From assembly GCA_021234155.1 (NCBI GenBank), contig JAJEKV010000010.1, positions 5,306,871-5,370,870 of the forward strand: DNA of 64,000 nt, read 5' to 3'. Within the stretch, counting starts at the first letter, position 1. Each line of letters starts with the position of its first letter. This document shows, one piece after another, positions 55,331-64,000 of this stretch. This DNA comes from Isoetes taiwanensis. Its lineage: Eukaryota; Streptophyta; Lycopodiopsida; Isoetales; Isoetaceae. The notes below the pieces were generated by a model. The model was not told the origin of the DNA. It made no database searches and worked only from the letters and a program-made list of their open reading frames with translations. Position numbers and translations under genes: made by a program.

Positions 55331-56287
55331 AGTGAAAACCCGTCTTATCTCATGGCCAAAAAACATAAAGGTCCGCAGTTAGGACATAACTTACTCCGTA
55401 TTGCTGTAATGCTAAAAGAAGAAGAGTACTGGATCCTGTCACAAGAACTCCGGACCATATTGGACAGTTGAAAAGAATATTTAGGGCAAAAGCGGTCCCT
55501 ATGACTGCAAAAAAATATTTTGAACATGAGTTTTAAGCTATGGAAGCTATGGAACATGACGGCATACTATACCTTCAGGAATGTCATTTGCAACTATTGT
55601 GACCTCTGCTAATAACCATAGTACAATGGTTGTTTTTCTTGAGTATTCTATTCTGCAATGCTCTGCTAAATGCCTCCCTGCGGTTAAGATAACCACAAAT
55701 CTTTACATGTTCCATCTGTTTTTGTTTCTTTCCGAAGAATCACACTTACTTGTCACAACTCCAAGCCTTGCTGCCAGAGACTGGATTATGAGACCGGAAA
55801 TTGTTGCAGCCAAAATGACCCATAGTAACTGCAAAAAACCGTCTTTAGTTGCGGATCTCCAGATTCTTTATTCCTCAAGCTTAAAAAAGAGAAAAATCTA
55901 TGCATTTCTTTACCTGGAAATAGTATTGAGCTCCTGCTTAAAGATCAGTCTGAACTGTAAACGGAAAGACTCAAATCATCAAATGTAAAATGCATGCATG
56001 TTCACTGAGTCGTTCAGCTCCCCGACTACCTGAAACCCAAAGCGCTGAGTTATTCAGCTCCCCGATTACTGAAACCGCGCAGAGTCATGAGGCAAAAGCC
56101 TAGCCCAAACTCAAAAAACGCTTCAGACTAAAAAAATGCTCAAACGCTTAAAAATAGTGTGGGAAATAGGCCCAAACCAAAAAAAGCTTCAAGACTAAAA
56201 AATCTTCACAGAAAAAGGGGCTAAACGCTTAAAAAGTAGTTAGTTTTCAAAATTTTCATTTCTAGCAGGCGCTGAAGAACGAAGGTG

Positions 56288-56854
56288 ATGGAAGTTTTGG
56301 AAGTTTCAAGACCTTTTAGGTCTCTCAGGAGTCCAAAGGGTCCTCTCTTAAAACCCCAAAAGTTGAATATGGGTATGCCCACCTTAGTTTTAGACATGGA
56401 CGAAACTCTCATCCATTGTGTGAATCGCAAATTTGTGATGATACGTCCTCATGCCCAAGAATTTTTACTAGAGATGGCATCATTTTACGAGTTGGTAATA
56501 TTTACATGTGCTACCAAACCTTATGCTGATCGGGCATTGAAGAAACTAGATCCAGAGAATCGCCTTATCTCACATAGGCTTTACAGAGATTCTTGCACTA
56601 TTATTGAAGGTGGATTATACACAAAGGAACTATCTCTTCTTGGAAGGAACATGAGAAGGACCATCATTGTAGATGATAAATCTTCTTCTTTTTGCTTAAA
56701 TCCTAGTAATGGTGTTCAAATTAAGGCTTTTCGAGGGGAGTCTAATGACAGAGAGTTGCCAAAATTGATGTGCTTGTTGAAAAGTATTGCCTTCATAAAG
56801 GATGTTGTGGCTGCCAAAGTTATATTAGAGAAGTTGAGAGATTTAATCTATTAG
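56288..56854 (+). CDS. SCP/NIF-type HAD phosphatase, intact copy B
   Basis: An uninterrupted 188-residue frame with the FCP1/SCP-like (NIF) phosphatase domain. Motif I is DMDET (nucleophile D36, acid/base D38), motif II is T73 in LVIFTCAT, the conserved lysine is K113 in YTKEL, and motif IV is D129/D130 in TIIVDDK. The family removes phosphate from serines of target proteins, classically the RNA polymerase II C-terminal repeat. The protein is almost only the catalytic domain, with about 30 residues in front, short for plant SCP-like proteins, which often have long N-terminal extensions. I chose the ATG at 56288 because it aligns with the ATG of copy A. It has no introns, which with its compact form suggests a retrocopy or a small intronless subfamily. 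The 5' flank carries a repeated AAACGCTTAAAAA motif. Confidence 0.85.
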   Translation: MEVLEVSRPFRSLRSPKGPLLKPQKLNMGMPTLVLDMDETLIHCVNRKFVMIRPHAQEFLLEMASFYELVIFTCATKPYADRALKKLDPENRLISHRLYRDSCTIIEGGLYTKELSLLGRNMRRTIIVDDKSSSFCLNPSNGVQIKAFRGESNDRELPKLMCLLKSIAFIKDVVAAKVILEKLRDLIY

Positions 56855-56965
56855 AAGAATCTAGTAAGCGTTGTTTCCACAAAAGCTATTCCTTATTTCA
56901 CAAGGAAAAACCTGTCGTTTATTTGTTATATATGTTTTGAGTATAACACTAATTATTCATGATGT

Positions 56966-57185
56966 TTTTAGTATGATACAAACTCTTCCATCTACATTTA
57001 TGACGTATGTTTTACATTTAGGGCTACATATGTTATTATGTATGATTATGTATGACGTGTGAACTTAGTATAACACAAACTCTTATAAACTCTCACAGCT
57101 ACATAAATGTATATATTATCACAGCTACATAAATATATATACTATACTCTTCGTAGTAATCGAAGGAGTTTTTTCATCCTCGTAT
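56966..57185 (+). repeat. 3' flank of phosphatase copy B, duplicated at 9003-9240
   Basis: It aligns with the stretch beyond the copia element at copy A, from CATGATGTTTTTAGTATGA to TCTTCGTAGTAATCGAAGGA. A short CACAGCTACATAAAT duplication near 57095/57119 is specific to this copy. Confidence 0.85.
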
Positions 57186-57219
57186 CTTTTATTAAAGAGT
57201 CACCATCTATCATATGTCT

Positions 57220-57830
57220 AAACTAATCTCTAACTTGCTAGTGTGAAACTTGCTAGTGTGAAATAGGATTTTCTTCATCCTCGTATCTAATCTATCATAT
57301 GTCTAAGCTAATTCCTAATTTGCTTGTGTGAAATAAGTTGCGGCTTCCACCTTGTTACAGTCGGATGTGTAACCATTGGTATGTAATATGTAAATTTAAT
57401 TTAATTTAATTAGTTTAACGCCATACCACCTTGATGAATTTTGAGACTTTTTGGCAATTAAAGTTGGCCATGGTTTATAGATACATATAATAAACTCTTC
57501 TAAATACAAAGTTTATTGATACATCTCATAATTCTTGTAAATACAAACTTTCATATGTTAATGCTTTAAAGTTGGCTCCACTCCTCCCAATGTTGTGAAC
57601 TATAAGCTTGCAGTTCCTCCCAATGTTGTAGACGTGTACATTGTTAGCTACACCAAAGAAAACTATTCTAATTAGCGAAGATAAGCCATTTTAACACATA
57701 TTTGCCATGGCTTAGAATGGCTTGAAGGACTCAAACACTAGTGTTTCAAATGAAACAATATGTTTTCGAACTCAAACATCAGTGTTCCAAATGACGGAGA
57801 TGATATTCGCACATAATTTTCCACTTTTTT
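57220..57830 (+). repeat. Block shared with 51140-51735 (upstream of gyrA)
   Basis: Long alignable stretches (TTTGGCAATTAAAGTTGG, AAGTTTATTGATACATCT, ACTTTCATATGTTAATGCT, AGATAAGCCATTTTAACA, CTTAGAATGGCTTGAAGGA) lie in the same order. The similarity ends at the point where the gyrA exon begins in the other copy. Confidence 0.85.
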
Positions 57831-58194
57831 ATTGCCAAATTTTGAAATTTGGCGTCATTTGAGATGATTTGATGTACGAATCCTTGATAAATTGTGGACT
57901 TGGAGAAAGAAACTCATTTTCTTGATGTCATTGATGGTTTTGCTTGACAAACTTGCATATCAATTCCGAGAGCTGTATTTTTCTAGCATCAACATTTGTT
58001 TCCACTACCAAAGATGTATAGTTGAGCACTAAGGTCTATAGATTGTTGTTATTTGCTAAGTATATACAACTTCTTTGCCCTTGTACTTATTGAAGGTCCT
58101 ATTTTCTGCTAATATGTCTTGCTATCTATCTACCTACCTACCTACCTACCATTTTTTTTTATGGCAATAGATAAATTTTATTATCAATCAAGGG
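57831..58194. other. Gene-free stretch with short (CTAT)/(CTAC) repeats
   Basis: No coding signal. CTATCTATCTACCTACC repeats at 58120-58150 lie next to the tail of the LINE that follows. Confidence 0.5.
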
Positions 58195-58802
58195 AAAAGT
58201 ACAATAAACTAAGGATAGGATGGGATGGGCTTTTATCGTCCATGAAGTCCAATCAAAAGCCTATGGGACCCAAAAAGAGAATGCAACAGACCTATTACTG
58301 CCCGAAGTTAAAAGGGAAAGGTTTTCGAGGGAAAGACTGTGGCAGTAATAAGAATGTTGTCAAACTGTACATGTCTACATATGAGACAAGACAAATTCAA
58401 GTTATATGTATGTCCGAGGACAGAGTTCGTCCCGCAGATCCATTACCTCCTTGAGGTATGTTTGGTTATACGCCGGACATCCCGGTAGGGTATGGCATTC
58501 ATCTTCAACGGCCCCCATTTGATAGCATCTACAGATCCTGCCCTACCCTAGTTTTCCAATCCATCTCCCTGTCTCAATGCAGAGATGGTGTGTACCTGTG
58601 CAGATCGTGTCAATAAACCTGTGCTTTTTCATAGGCAGATAGGTATGCATGTAACGTTGTGGGCTCTGGTTTAATGAGGGATTCGCATGGTGCTGGTAAA
58701 GCGTTATCTTGACTTATTCAAGTGAGATGGCGTCCCAAAGCTTGCTGAGGACGCAGGCATCAAGGTACTATCTCAAGCTGTGGCAGTCTGCCTCTGTTTG
58801 CT
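58195..58802 (-). mobile_element. LINE family A, copy A8 (C-terminus and 3' end)
   Basis: On the minus strand it starts inside ORF2 (SLR*YLDACVLSKLWDA at about 58790-58735), runs through the degraded zinc-binding C-terminus and ends with the CCTTTCCCTCGAAAACC-like 3' UTR, a decayed form of the terminal hairpin (58238-58269) and an (ATCC)n tail near 58215. It abuts copy A9 head to head at 58802/58803. Confidence 0.8.
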
Positions 58803-60715
58803 TCTTACCGAACAATCATGGTCAGTTCGGTGTTTGCAAAACTGCTTGCTGGGATTCTCGAGCAACAGTTAACAGGCTGGGCAGAGGCAGCAGAGGTGCG
58901 GGCCCTCACCCAGGCAGGATTCAGACCCCGACACTCAACCATTGACCACATCTTCACGTTGCGAACTCTGATTGAAGACAGCAGGAACCGCCGTCAGGAT
59001 CTATATTGTTGCTTTGTGGATTTTGCGAAGGCGTTTGACATCGCGTGCTCGGGGAAAAACTATGGGCAAGGCCGCAATTACCGGGGGGTTCTGTAGATTT
59101 GCGAGAACGCGCGATTAACGAGCTATATGAAAAATGCTCGGAATTCGGTTGCGGCAGACAAGCCAACCATTTGATAGTAGTATCGGGTCCGTCGGGGATG
59201 CCCCTCTCCCCAACATTGTTTGGGCTTTACATTGATCAATTGGAGAGCGGCTTTGGCGATAACGGGCGATGGAGCTCACCTTCTCTATCAGATCATCAGA
59301 CAGTTAATATATGCTGATGATGTGGACCTCCTAGCTTACACACCAGCAGACATGCAACGACATCTCGATGCCACGGACACGATACGCCAAGCGACCGATA
59401 TGCTTGGCGTCAACCCGCCAAGACTAAGGTGGTTTTCATATCATCTTCACGTCAGCCGAGGGTCCCCTCCTTCAGTTACCAAGGCCAGAATGTGGAAGTT
59501 GCATCTACATACAAGTATTTGGGAGTGGAGTTTCCTTCTACTATGCACTGGGACACATCCATACGGCTACGAGTGACGGCAGGCTGGAAGGCACTATATG
59601 CAATGCAAAACAATAGTCATAGAGCGGAGTTGTATGATTGGGCCCATCAGTCACACCTGTTCAAGGTCTTAGTAGAGCCTGTCCTTTTATATGGGGTGGA
59701 AGTATGGGGCCCAGTAGTATCACTTGCTACTTGGAATGACTTGGAGCAGGTCCAGAAAGCCTTCTTAGTACGAGCACTAGGGGTGAAGTCCACAATCCCA
59801 TATCAAATTCTACCGCTAGGAGACAGGATTCTTGCCTCTTCGTGAGGGCGGCCCTTGATCGCCACATTGTCTATTTTCGGAAGGTGGTCAATATGGGCGG
59901 CCTTCGTCTCCCTAAACTAGCTTATATCATGGCAATGGAGCGCGGCGCCCTCAAGGCTCTTTGGAGGGAAAAGAGAGCTCAATAGTTGGCTAGATGGAAT
60001 GTGCGAGAACACAGGTGCATTCATATGCAAACAGAGGCAGTCGCCCGTAGCTTGAGGCAATATCTTGACGCTTGCTTCCTCAGCAAGCTTTGGGATGCCA
60101 ATGCCCTTGAACATGTCAAGACAGCACACTATCAGCGCCACATAAATCCCACATTGGAACGAGGCCCGCAATGCTACCTGCGTACCCACTTGCCCATGAA
60201 AAGGCGCAGACTCATTGCCTCCATTCGCACGAGGGGGCACATCATCTTCGAATTGAGGCGGGCAGATGGATTGGTGAGCCACGCCGGGGGAGCTCTGTCA
60301 ATTTGCCAAATGGGAGTCATTGAGGATGAATCTCATACCCTTCAAAGTTGCCAAGATATGATCAAATTCCGGGACGCTTATCTTTGAGTTGGTCGTGGGG
60401 CCGGCCATTACATGTGACATTGAGCACAGCATCCGTACGGGTGCTGGGATCATACCTTCAGGAGGTTATGGACATGCGAGATCAGCTATGTCCTCAGGCA
60501 CACACTTGACATGTATATATACATTGATGTATATTTGTACAGTTTGACAGCATTCTTATTACTGCCACGGTTTTTCCCTCGAAAACCCTTCGGGGCGGGG
60601 GTTTTTTAACCCGGACAGTAATAAGTTTGTTGCGCTCCTTGTGGGTCCCATAGGCCGATTGGCCTCAGTGGACGATAAAAAATCATTCTCATTCTCATTC
60701 TCATTCTGTATGCAC
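58803..60715 (+). mobile_element. LINE family A, copy A9 (RT to 3' end)
   Basis: It starts inside the RT at YRTIMVSSVFAKLLAGILEQ. GFRPRHSTIDHIFTLRTLIE and CFVDFAKAFD follow, then frame breaks near 59045, 59300 and 59430. 59429-59845 carries VASTYKYLGVEFPST, LFKVLVEPVLLYGVEVWGPV and LEQVQKAFLVRALGVKS. 59986-60387 holds RLIASIRTRGH and the C-terminal motif CQMGVIEDESHTLQSC, with one cysteine of the family pattern apparently lost. A TAG replaces a Trp codon near 59982. The 3' UTR has the CCCTTCGGGG stem, the terminal hairpin 60645-60673 and a (TTCTCA)n tail. Confidence 0.9.
60645..60673 (+). promoter_or_regulatory. LINE 3'-terminal two-stem hairpin (copy A9)
   Basis: The outer stem is GTCC/GGAC and the inner stem AGGCC/GGCCT pairs perfectly around GATT. 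It is followed by GATAAAAAATC and the (CATTCT)n tail. Confidence 0.8.
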
Positions 60716-61204
60716 CTGTGCTGCTGGACATTCCATCTGACGAGCCACTGAGCTCGGTTTTCCTTCCAACAGGTCTTGAGGCATTGTGATTCCAGGGCGA
60801 GGCATACAGCAAGCTAGGGAGGCAGGTTTAAAACTCAAAGAGAGAAAATGTCCCTTTGTGCAAGACTACTTGTATCTCATTTAGTATGACTGACCTCTTT
60901 GCTGAAGATGACTTCGTTCCAGCTCTCTTCTTGAGCGTAACAATTTTCTACTATCACCATGGCCCATTACAGTCTAGAATTTATGGAGATTGTGATGACT
61001 AAAATACAAAAGAAAATGCCATCAATGGAGCCACAGTAGCTATTACATATGGATGAACTATAGCATGGTTCTATTACATGGATAGATAATAGGAAAGATG
61101 TTTCTATAATGCTACTATAATATTGAGAGAAGAACGTTGAATAAGGAAAACTCAAAAAGACTGAATATATCTCGCTCCTCCCAGGGAATTTGAATGCCTA
61201 CTAC
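60716..61204. other. Gene-free stretch
   Basis: No coding signal or repeat recognised. Confidence 0.45.
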
Positions 61205-61366
61205 AAGGGTTTTTCCTCCCACATGGGGGTTGGCCGATGGTAGAGACACATTGTATAGGGCTTTTGTGGTTTTCTTTTGTGTTTACCGTCTCATAGGCCA
61301 GTTGGCCTCCGTGGACGTTAAAATATACTTCCTTCCTTCCTTCCTTCCTTCCTTCCTCTCCCGAGA
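61205..61366 (+). mobile_element. LINE family A 3' end only, copy A10
   Basis: GGGTTTTTCCTCCCACATGG marks the start of the family 3' UTR. The terminal hairpin is at 61288-61316 and a (CTTC)n tail runs to about 61357. No coding part is present. Confidence 0.7.
61288..61316 (+). promoter_or_regulatory. LINE 3'-terminal two-stem hairpin (copy A10)
   Basis: The inner stem AGGCC/GGCCT pairs perfectly around AGTT. The outer stem is GTCT/GGAC with one T-G wobble, intermediate between the family A form GTCC/GGAC and the family B form GTCT/AGAC. Confidence 0.8.
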
Positions 61367-61889
61367 ATATTCATCTTACTGTGTGGATCGATCTGGATTT
61401 ACTCATGTACATCTCAATACATTTGTTTCCATGAGTTTGATAACAAACTAAAGGTGGCATCAGATGAGTATAAACCCAGTCAGTAATCATTTTTGAGCTT
61501 GCTAATAGAAAGTGACACGTAGGATGTAGGGGAGAATGACAAATGAAAGGCCTGGGTTTATTTAGAGGGTAATATCATGTGGAACATTTCGAAATATTTT
61601 GGTAGAAATGCATTTCTTGGACTTCAAATGATAGATAGATGGTAGATGGAAGATAGAGATGTAATGTCCAATTGTTTCGGTGACTGGAGGCAGTGAAAGT
61701 AGAAGCACAATGGATGGAGTTCAACTGCAAGAACTTGTTGTTTTTCTTGAAATTGTTGTTTTAGTTTATATGTCCCACGTAATGTCATTCTACTCTAGTC
61801 TCCTAAGTAGGATTGTGATGTCTATAGCATTATGGGCAATTGGACTATTACTGAGGAACCAAATCCTTGTGAGTGTTTGACTAATTTTC
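61367..61889. other. Gene-free stretch
   Basis: AT-rich with short GATA-type repeats at 61625-61660. The open frame at 61680-61880 is hydrophobic but unrecognised. Confidence 0.4.
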
Positions 61890-64000
61890 CCTCCATGACC
61901 TCGCCTCATGCCCAGGAACATTGGCAGCCTGATGCTCCCTCACATGACGAGCTCTCCTAGGAGGAGCAATGGGTGAGCCACCATGAAAAAGGCCCAGCGC
62001 AAACGTCAAGGATACGGGAGAGGCCTCTTCCATGCAGAAGGAGGCACGGACAAAGGCCCAAGCAACAAGATCAACACGCAAGGGGGCTAACTGCGACTCA
62101 GACCCGGCGATAAACCATGTGCCGATTGAGGCCTTGAAGCAAATGGAGGCGAGAATCGTAGGCCTGATATAAGAGGTGCAGGCCTCGATACATCGGATGC
62201 TCAAAAGACAGTTGACAGCAGAGAAGCGGCGGGTTGCAGAGCTGGAGACCCGCACGCAGCAGTTAGAAGATGGTCTCCGCTTAGTGCACATTGAGTGGTA
62301 ACAAGAGAAGCAGGGCCTCGCCGATTTGCGAACTCGTGTGGACTCCCTCTCCACCACCATGGAGGCCATGACACAGGACAGACAGCATGCAGAACAGGAG
62401 ACAGTGGCAACCATCTCCTGCCTTCAATCAGAAACTGAGGAGGTTGCCACCATGATACGAACCATTCAGGCTGCCTTTTAAGAAAGCCAATCACAGCTGA
62501 GAGCTCTTAAGAGTAAGGTCAAGACACGGGAAGTGCCCAGAGATGAACTCTAGCCTAGACACCCGCTTGCAGAACCTCGAGCACAACTTCGCTACCCGAG
62601 ATCTAGAATTGTAGGAGCTGCAGGCAGCCATCATTAGCAAGGCAAGGGCCTCCAAGCAGAAGCTACGGCGGTATAAGCATGAACTAGCAAGGCAGTAGCG
62701 AGTCGAATAAGAGATGAGCTCCCGGCTCCAGAAAGGGGAGGCTAGTGCACAGGCCAAGACCATCCCACACACACAGCGGCCTACACAATGTTAGTCAAGG
62801 CCATCCACAGGTGCACCACCAAGCTGCCCAATACCAACACTGCCCCAGCGCAGGCCACAACCAATGCCATGCCAAGTAGCACCTGCCCGATTTGACCTCA
62901 GAGAGCTCCAAGAGCAGAGACGAAGGAGATACAATCTGGTAGTGTGCGACCTGGTAGAGGAGGCAGGAGAAAACCTCATCCACTAGCTTCAGATGTAGAT
63001 CCTTGCTTGGATGACGTTTCATACACCTATACACATTGTCAGAGCAACCCACCATGGAGCCCAACATTCTAACCACCCCCCGAGTAGCCATATTCACCAT
63101 CAGGAATGTACAAGAGTGAGCAACCATTCTATGCCAAGGAAGGTAGTTGCATGGAACCACCCTGTACATAGAATTGCTGCAGATATGGACCTCATCTTCC
63201 TAATGGAACGTGGAATTATGCATGACACAGGTTACCTCACTTACCAGGAAACTAGAGCTACTCTGTCTTCAATGAGTGCACTGGAAAGAGGGGTCACAGG
63301 GGAGGGGGGTCACCTGCTACTACCGGGCAGCCTTGGCACAGTCAGTCTCCATGTCAAGAGGGACGGACACAATCGTTACCTGTGGATACACGTGCACCAC
63401 TGCAGTGACAACCATCTCTTTGTGGTAGCCTGCTACTTCCCACATGTCGAGAGCAACTTCTACCACACCCACACGGATGTGGATAGATTGGACACTTACG
63501 TTGATCTGAATGATGACATCCAACAACACATGCAGTTCGGTAGAGTCATGCATGTTGGAGACTTCAATGTGCGCACCAGCATGGAACAACCTATGAGATT
63601 TGATCCTCTGGTTGATGATGTGTTGCAACTGCGCCCCTCGGAAGGAGCTTGGTTATGGGTATTAGATAACAATCAGGTCACCGATATGGTAGGCAATTGG
63701 TATTGTTGTGCAGTATCTTTGATCTGGTAATCTGCAATGGATTGACACAGTGGTCATCCTATCACAAACACACTTGCAGGCAGGAGAACCAGGAGAATGG
63801 ATCTAGTGTGGTAGACTATGTGTTGGTGACAGAATAGGATATGCATGTTGTCAAGCATTTTCGAGTGGGAAGCTATAGTAAGGATGGGGAAGTGAACTCG
63901 TTCCTACCACTCTACTTGCTACTAGCTTGGCAGGTTGTCCTGAACTCCTACGCAGCACCCTCTCGTGTGCTCCAGCTGTGACTGGACTATGAACACGCAT
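61890..64000 (+). mobile_element. 5' part of a LINE (ORF1 coiled coil and endonuclease), runs off the window
   Basis: 62100-62560 and, in a second frame, 62560-62790 read as a long coiled coil (VPIEALKQMEARIVGL, AEKRRVAELETRTQQLEDGL, LADLRTRVDSLSTTMEAM, KQKLRRYKHELARQ) interrupted by TAA and TAG codons. 63011-63730 encodes an AP-type endonuclease: DMDLIFLMERGIMHDTG, LFVVACYFPHVESNFYH and the catalytic HVGDFNVRTSM. After a frame change SSVVDYVLVTE follows at about 63805. RT would lie beyond the window. It probably represents the 5' half of family A, since no other copy here shows this region, but that cannot be proven from this window. Confidence 0.75.

Larger units (their letters stand above)
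54139..55953 (-). pseudogene. NRAMP metal transporter, ten exons, broken
   Basis: On the minus strand ten exons with GT..AG introns run 55953-55914, 55829-55750, 55677-55573, 55504-55395, 55325-55153, 55078-55009, 54919-54746, 54672-54568, 54507-54306 and 54232-54139. They encode [105 protein letters not shown], the transport signature [36 protein letters not shown] and QLPFTLVPLLKFTSSEVKMG. A TAA replaces the expected Gln in the first exon (TDL*AGAQY), and a 68-bp tandem duplication in exon nine (54374/54442) shifts the frame. NRAMPs move Mn2+, Fe2+ and similar metals with protons. The final exons are missing here and a matching last exon sits at 33.9 kb. Confidence 0.9.

Overview
The window looks like repeat-rich nuclear DNA from a land plant. 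I see intron-split fragments of ordinary plant genes with GT..AG boundaries, Ty1/copia and Ty3/gypsy elements primed by the initiator-Met tRNA site TGGTATCAGAGC, and AT-rich spacers. The abundant endonuclease-type LINEs with microsatellite tails and a pogo-like transposase make a seedless plant with a large genome (a fern or similar) my best guess, but the sequence does not prove it. No rRNA, tRNA or CRISPR array was recognised.

Layout. 0.4-1.3 kb: decayed exons of a PDR-type ABCG transporter (+). 2.3-3.3 kb: a dead copy of a small HAD/SCP-like phosphatase, followed by a decayed copia element (4.2-9.0 kb, minus). 11.5-12.8 kb: a LINE fragment with a zf-RVT end. 13.75-14.1 kb: a long inverted repeat. 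14.4-16.7 kb: a second copia remnant cut off by a LINE. 18.8-25.7 kb: five pieces of one LINE family (family A). 26.6 kb: one armadillo-repeat exon. 27.9-29.5 kb: a pogo-like transposase pseudogene. 30.4-31.5 kb: a LINE unit with ORF1 only. 33.9 kb: the last exon of an NRAMP metal transporter. 35.5-40.5 kb: a young gypsy chromovirus with identical-looking LTRs and a perfect 5-bp target duplication. 40.7 kb: a foldback hairpin. 44.2-50.8 kb: two fused copies of a second LINE family (family B). 51.7-52.3 kb: a DNA gyrase A fragment. 53.4-54.0 kb: another zf-RVT LINE end. 54.1-56.0 kb: a ten-exon NRAMP pseudogene on the minus strand. 56.3-56.9 kb: the intact SCP-like phosphatase, the only convincing intact host gene. 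58.2-64.0 kb: head-to-head and tail-only family A LINEs, then the 5' part of another LINE running off the end.

How the parts relate. The two phosphatase copies share 5' and 3' flanks, so they come from a segmental duplication that later insertions broke up. Part of that flank is also shared with the stretch just upstream of the gyrA fragment. The two LINE families differ in their proteins but end in the same 29-nt two-stem RNA hairpin, followed by a different simple repeat in each copy. Paired bases in both stems change together between copies. That hairpin, probably the 3' recognition signal for the LINE reverse transcriptase, is the most interesting signal in the window.
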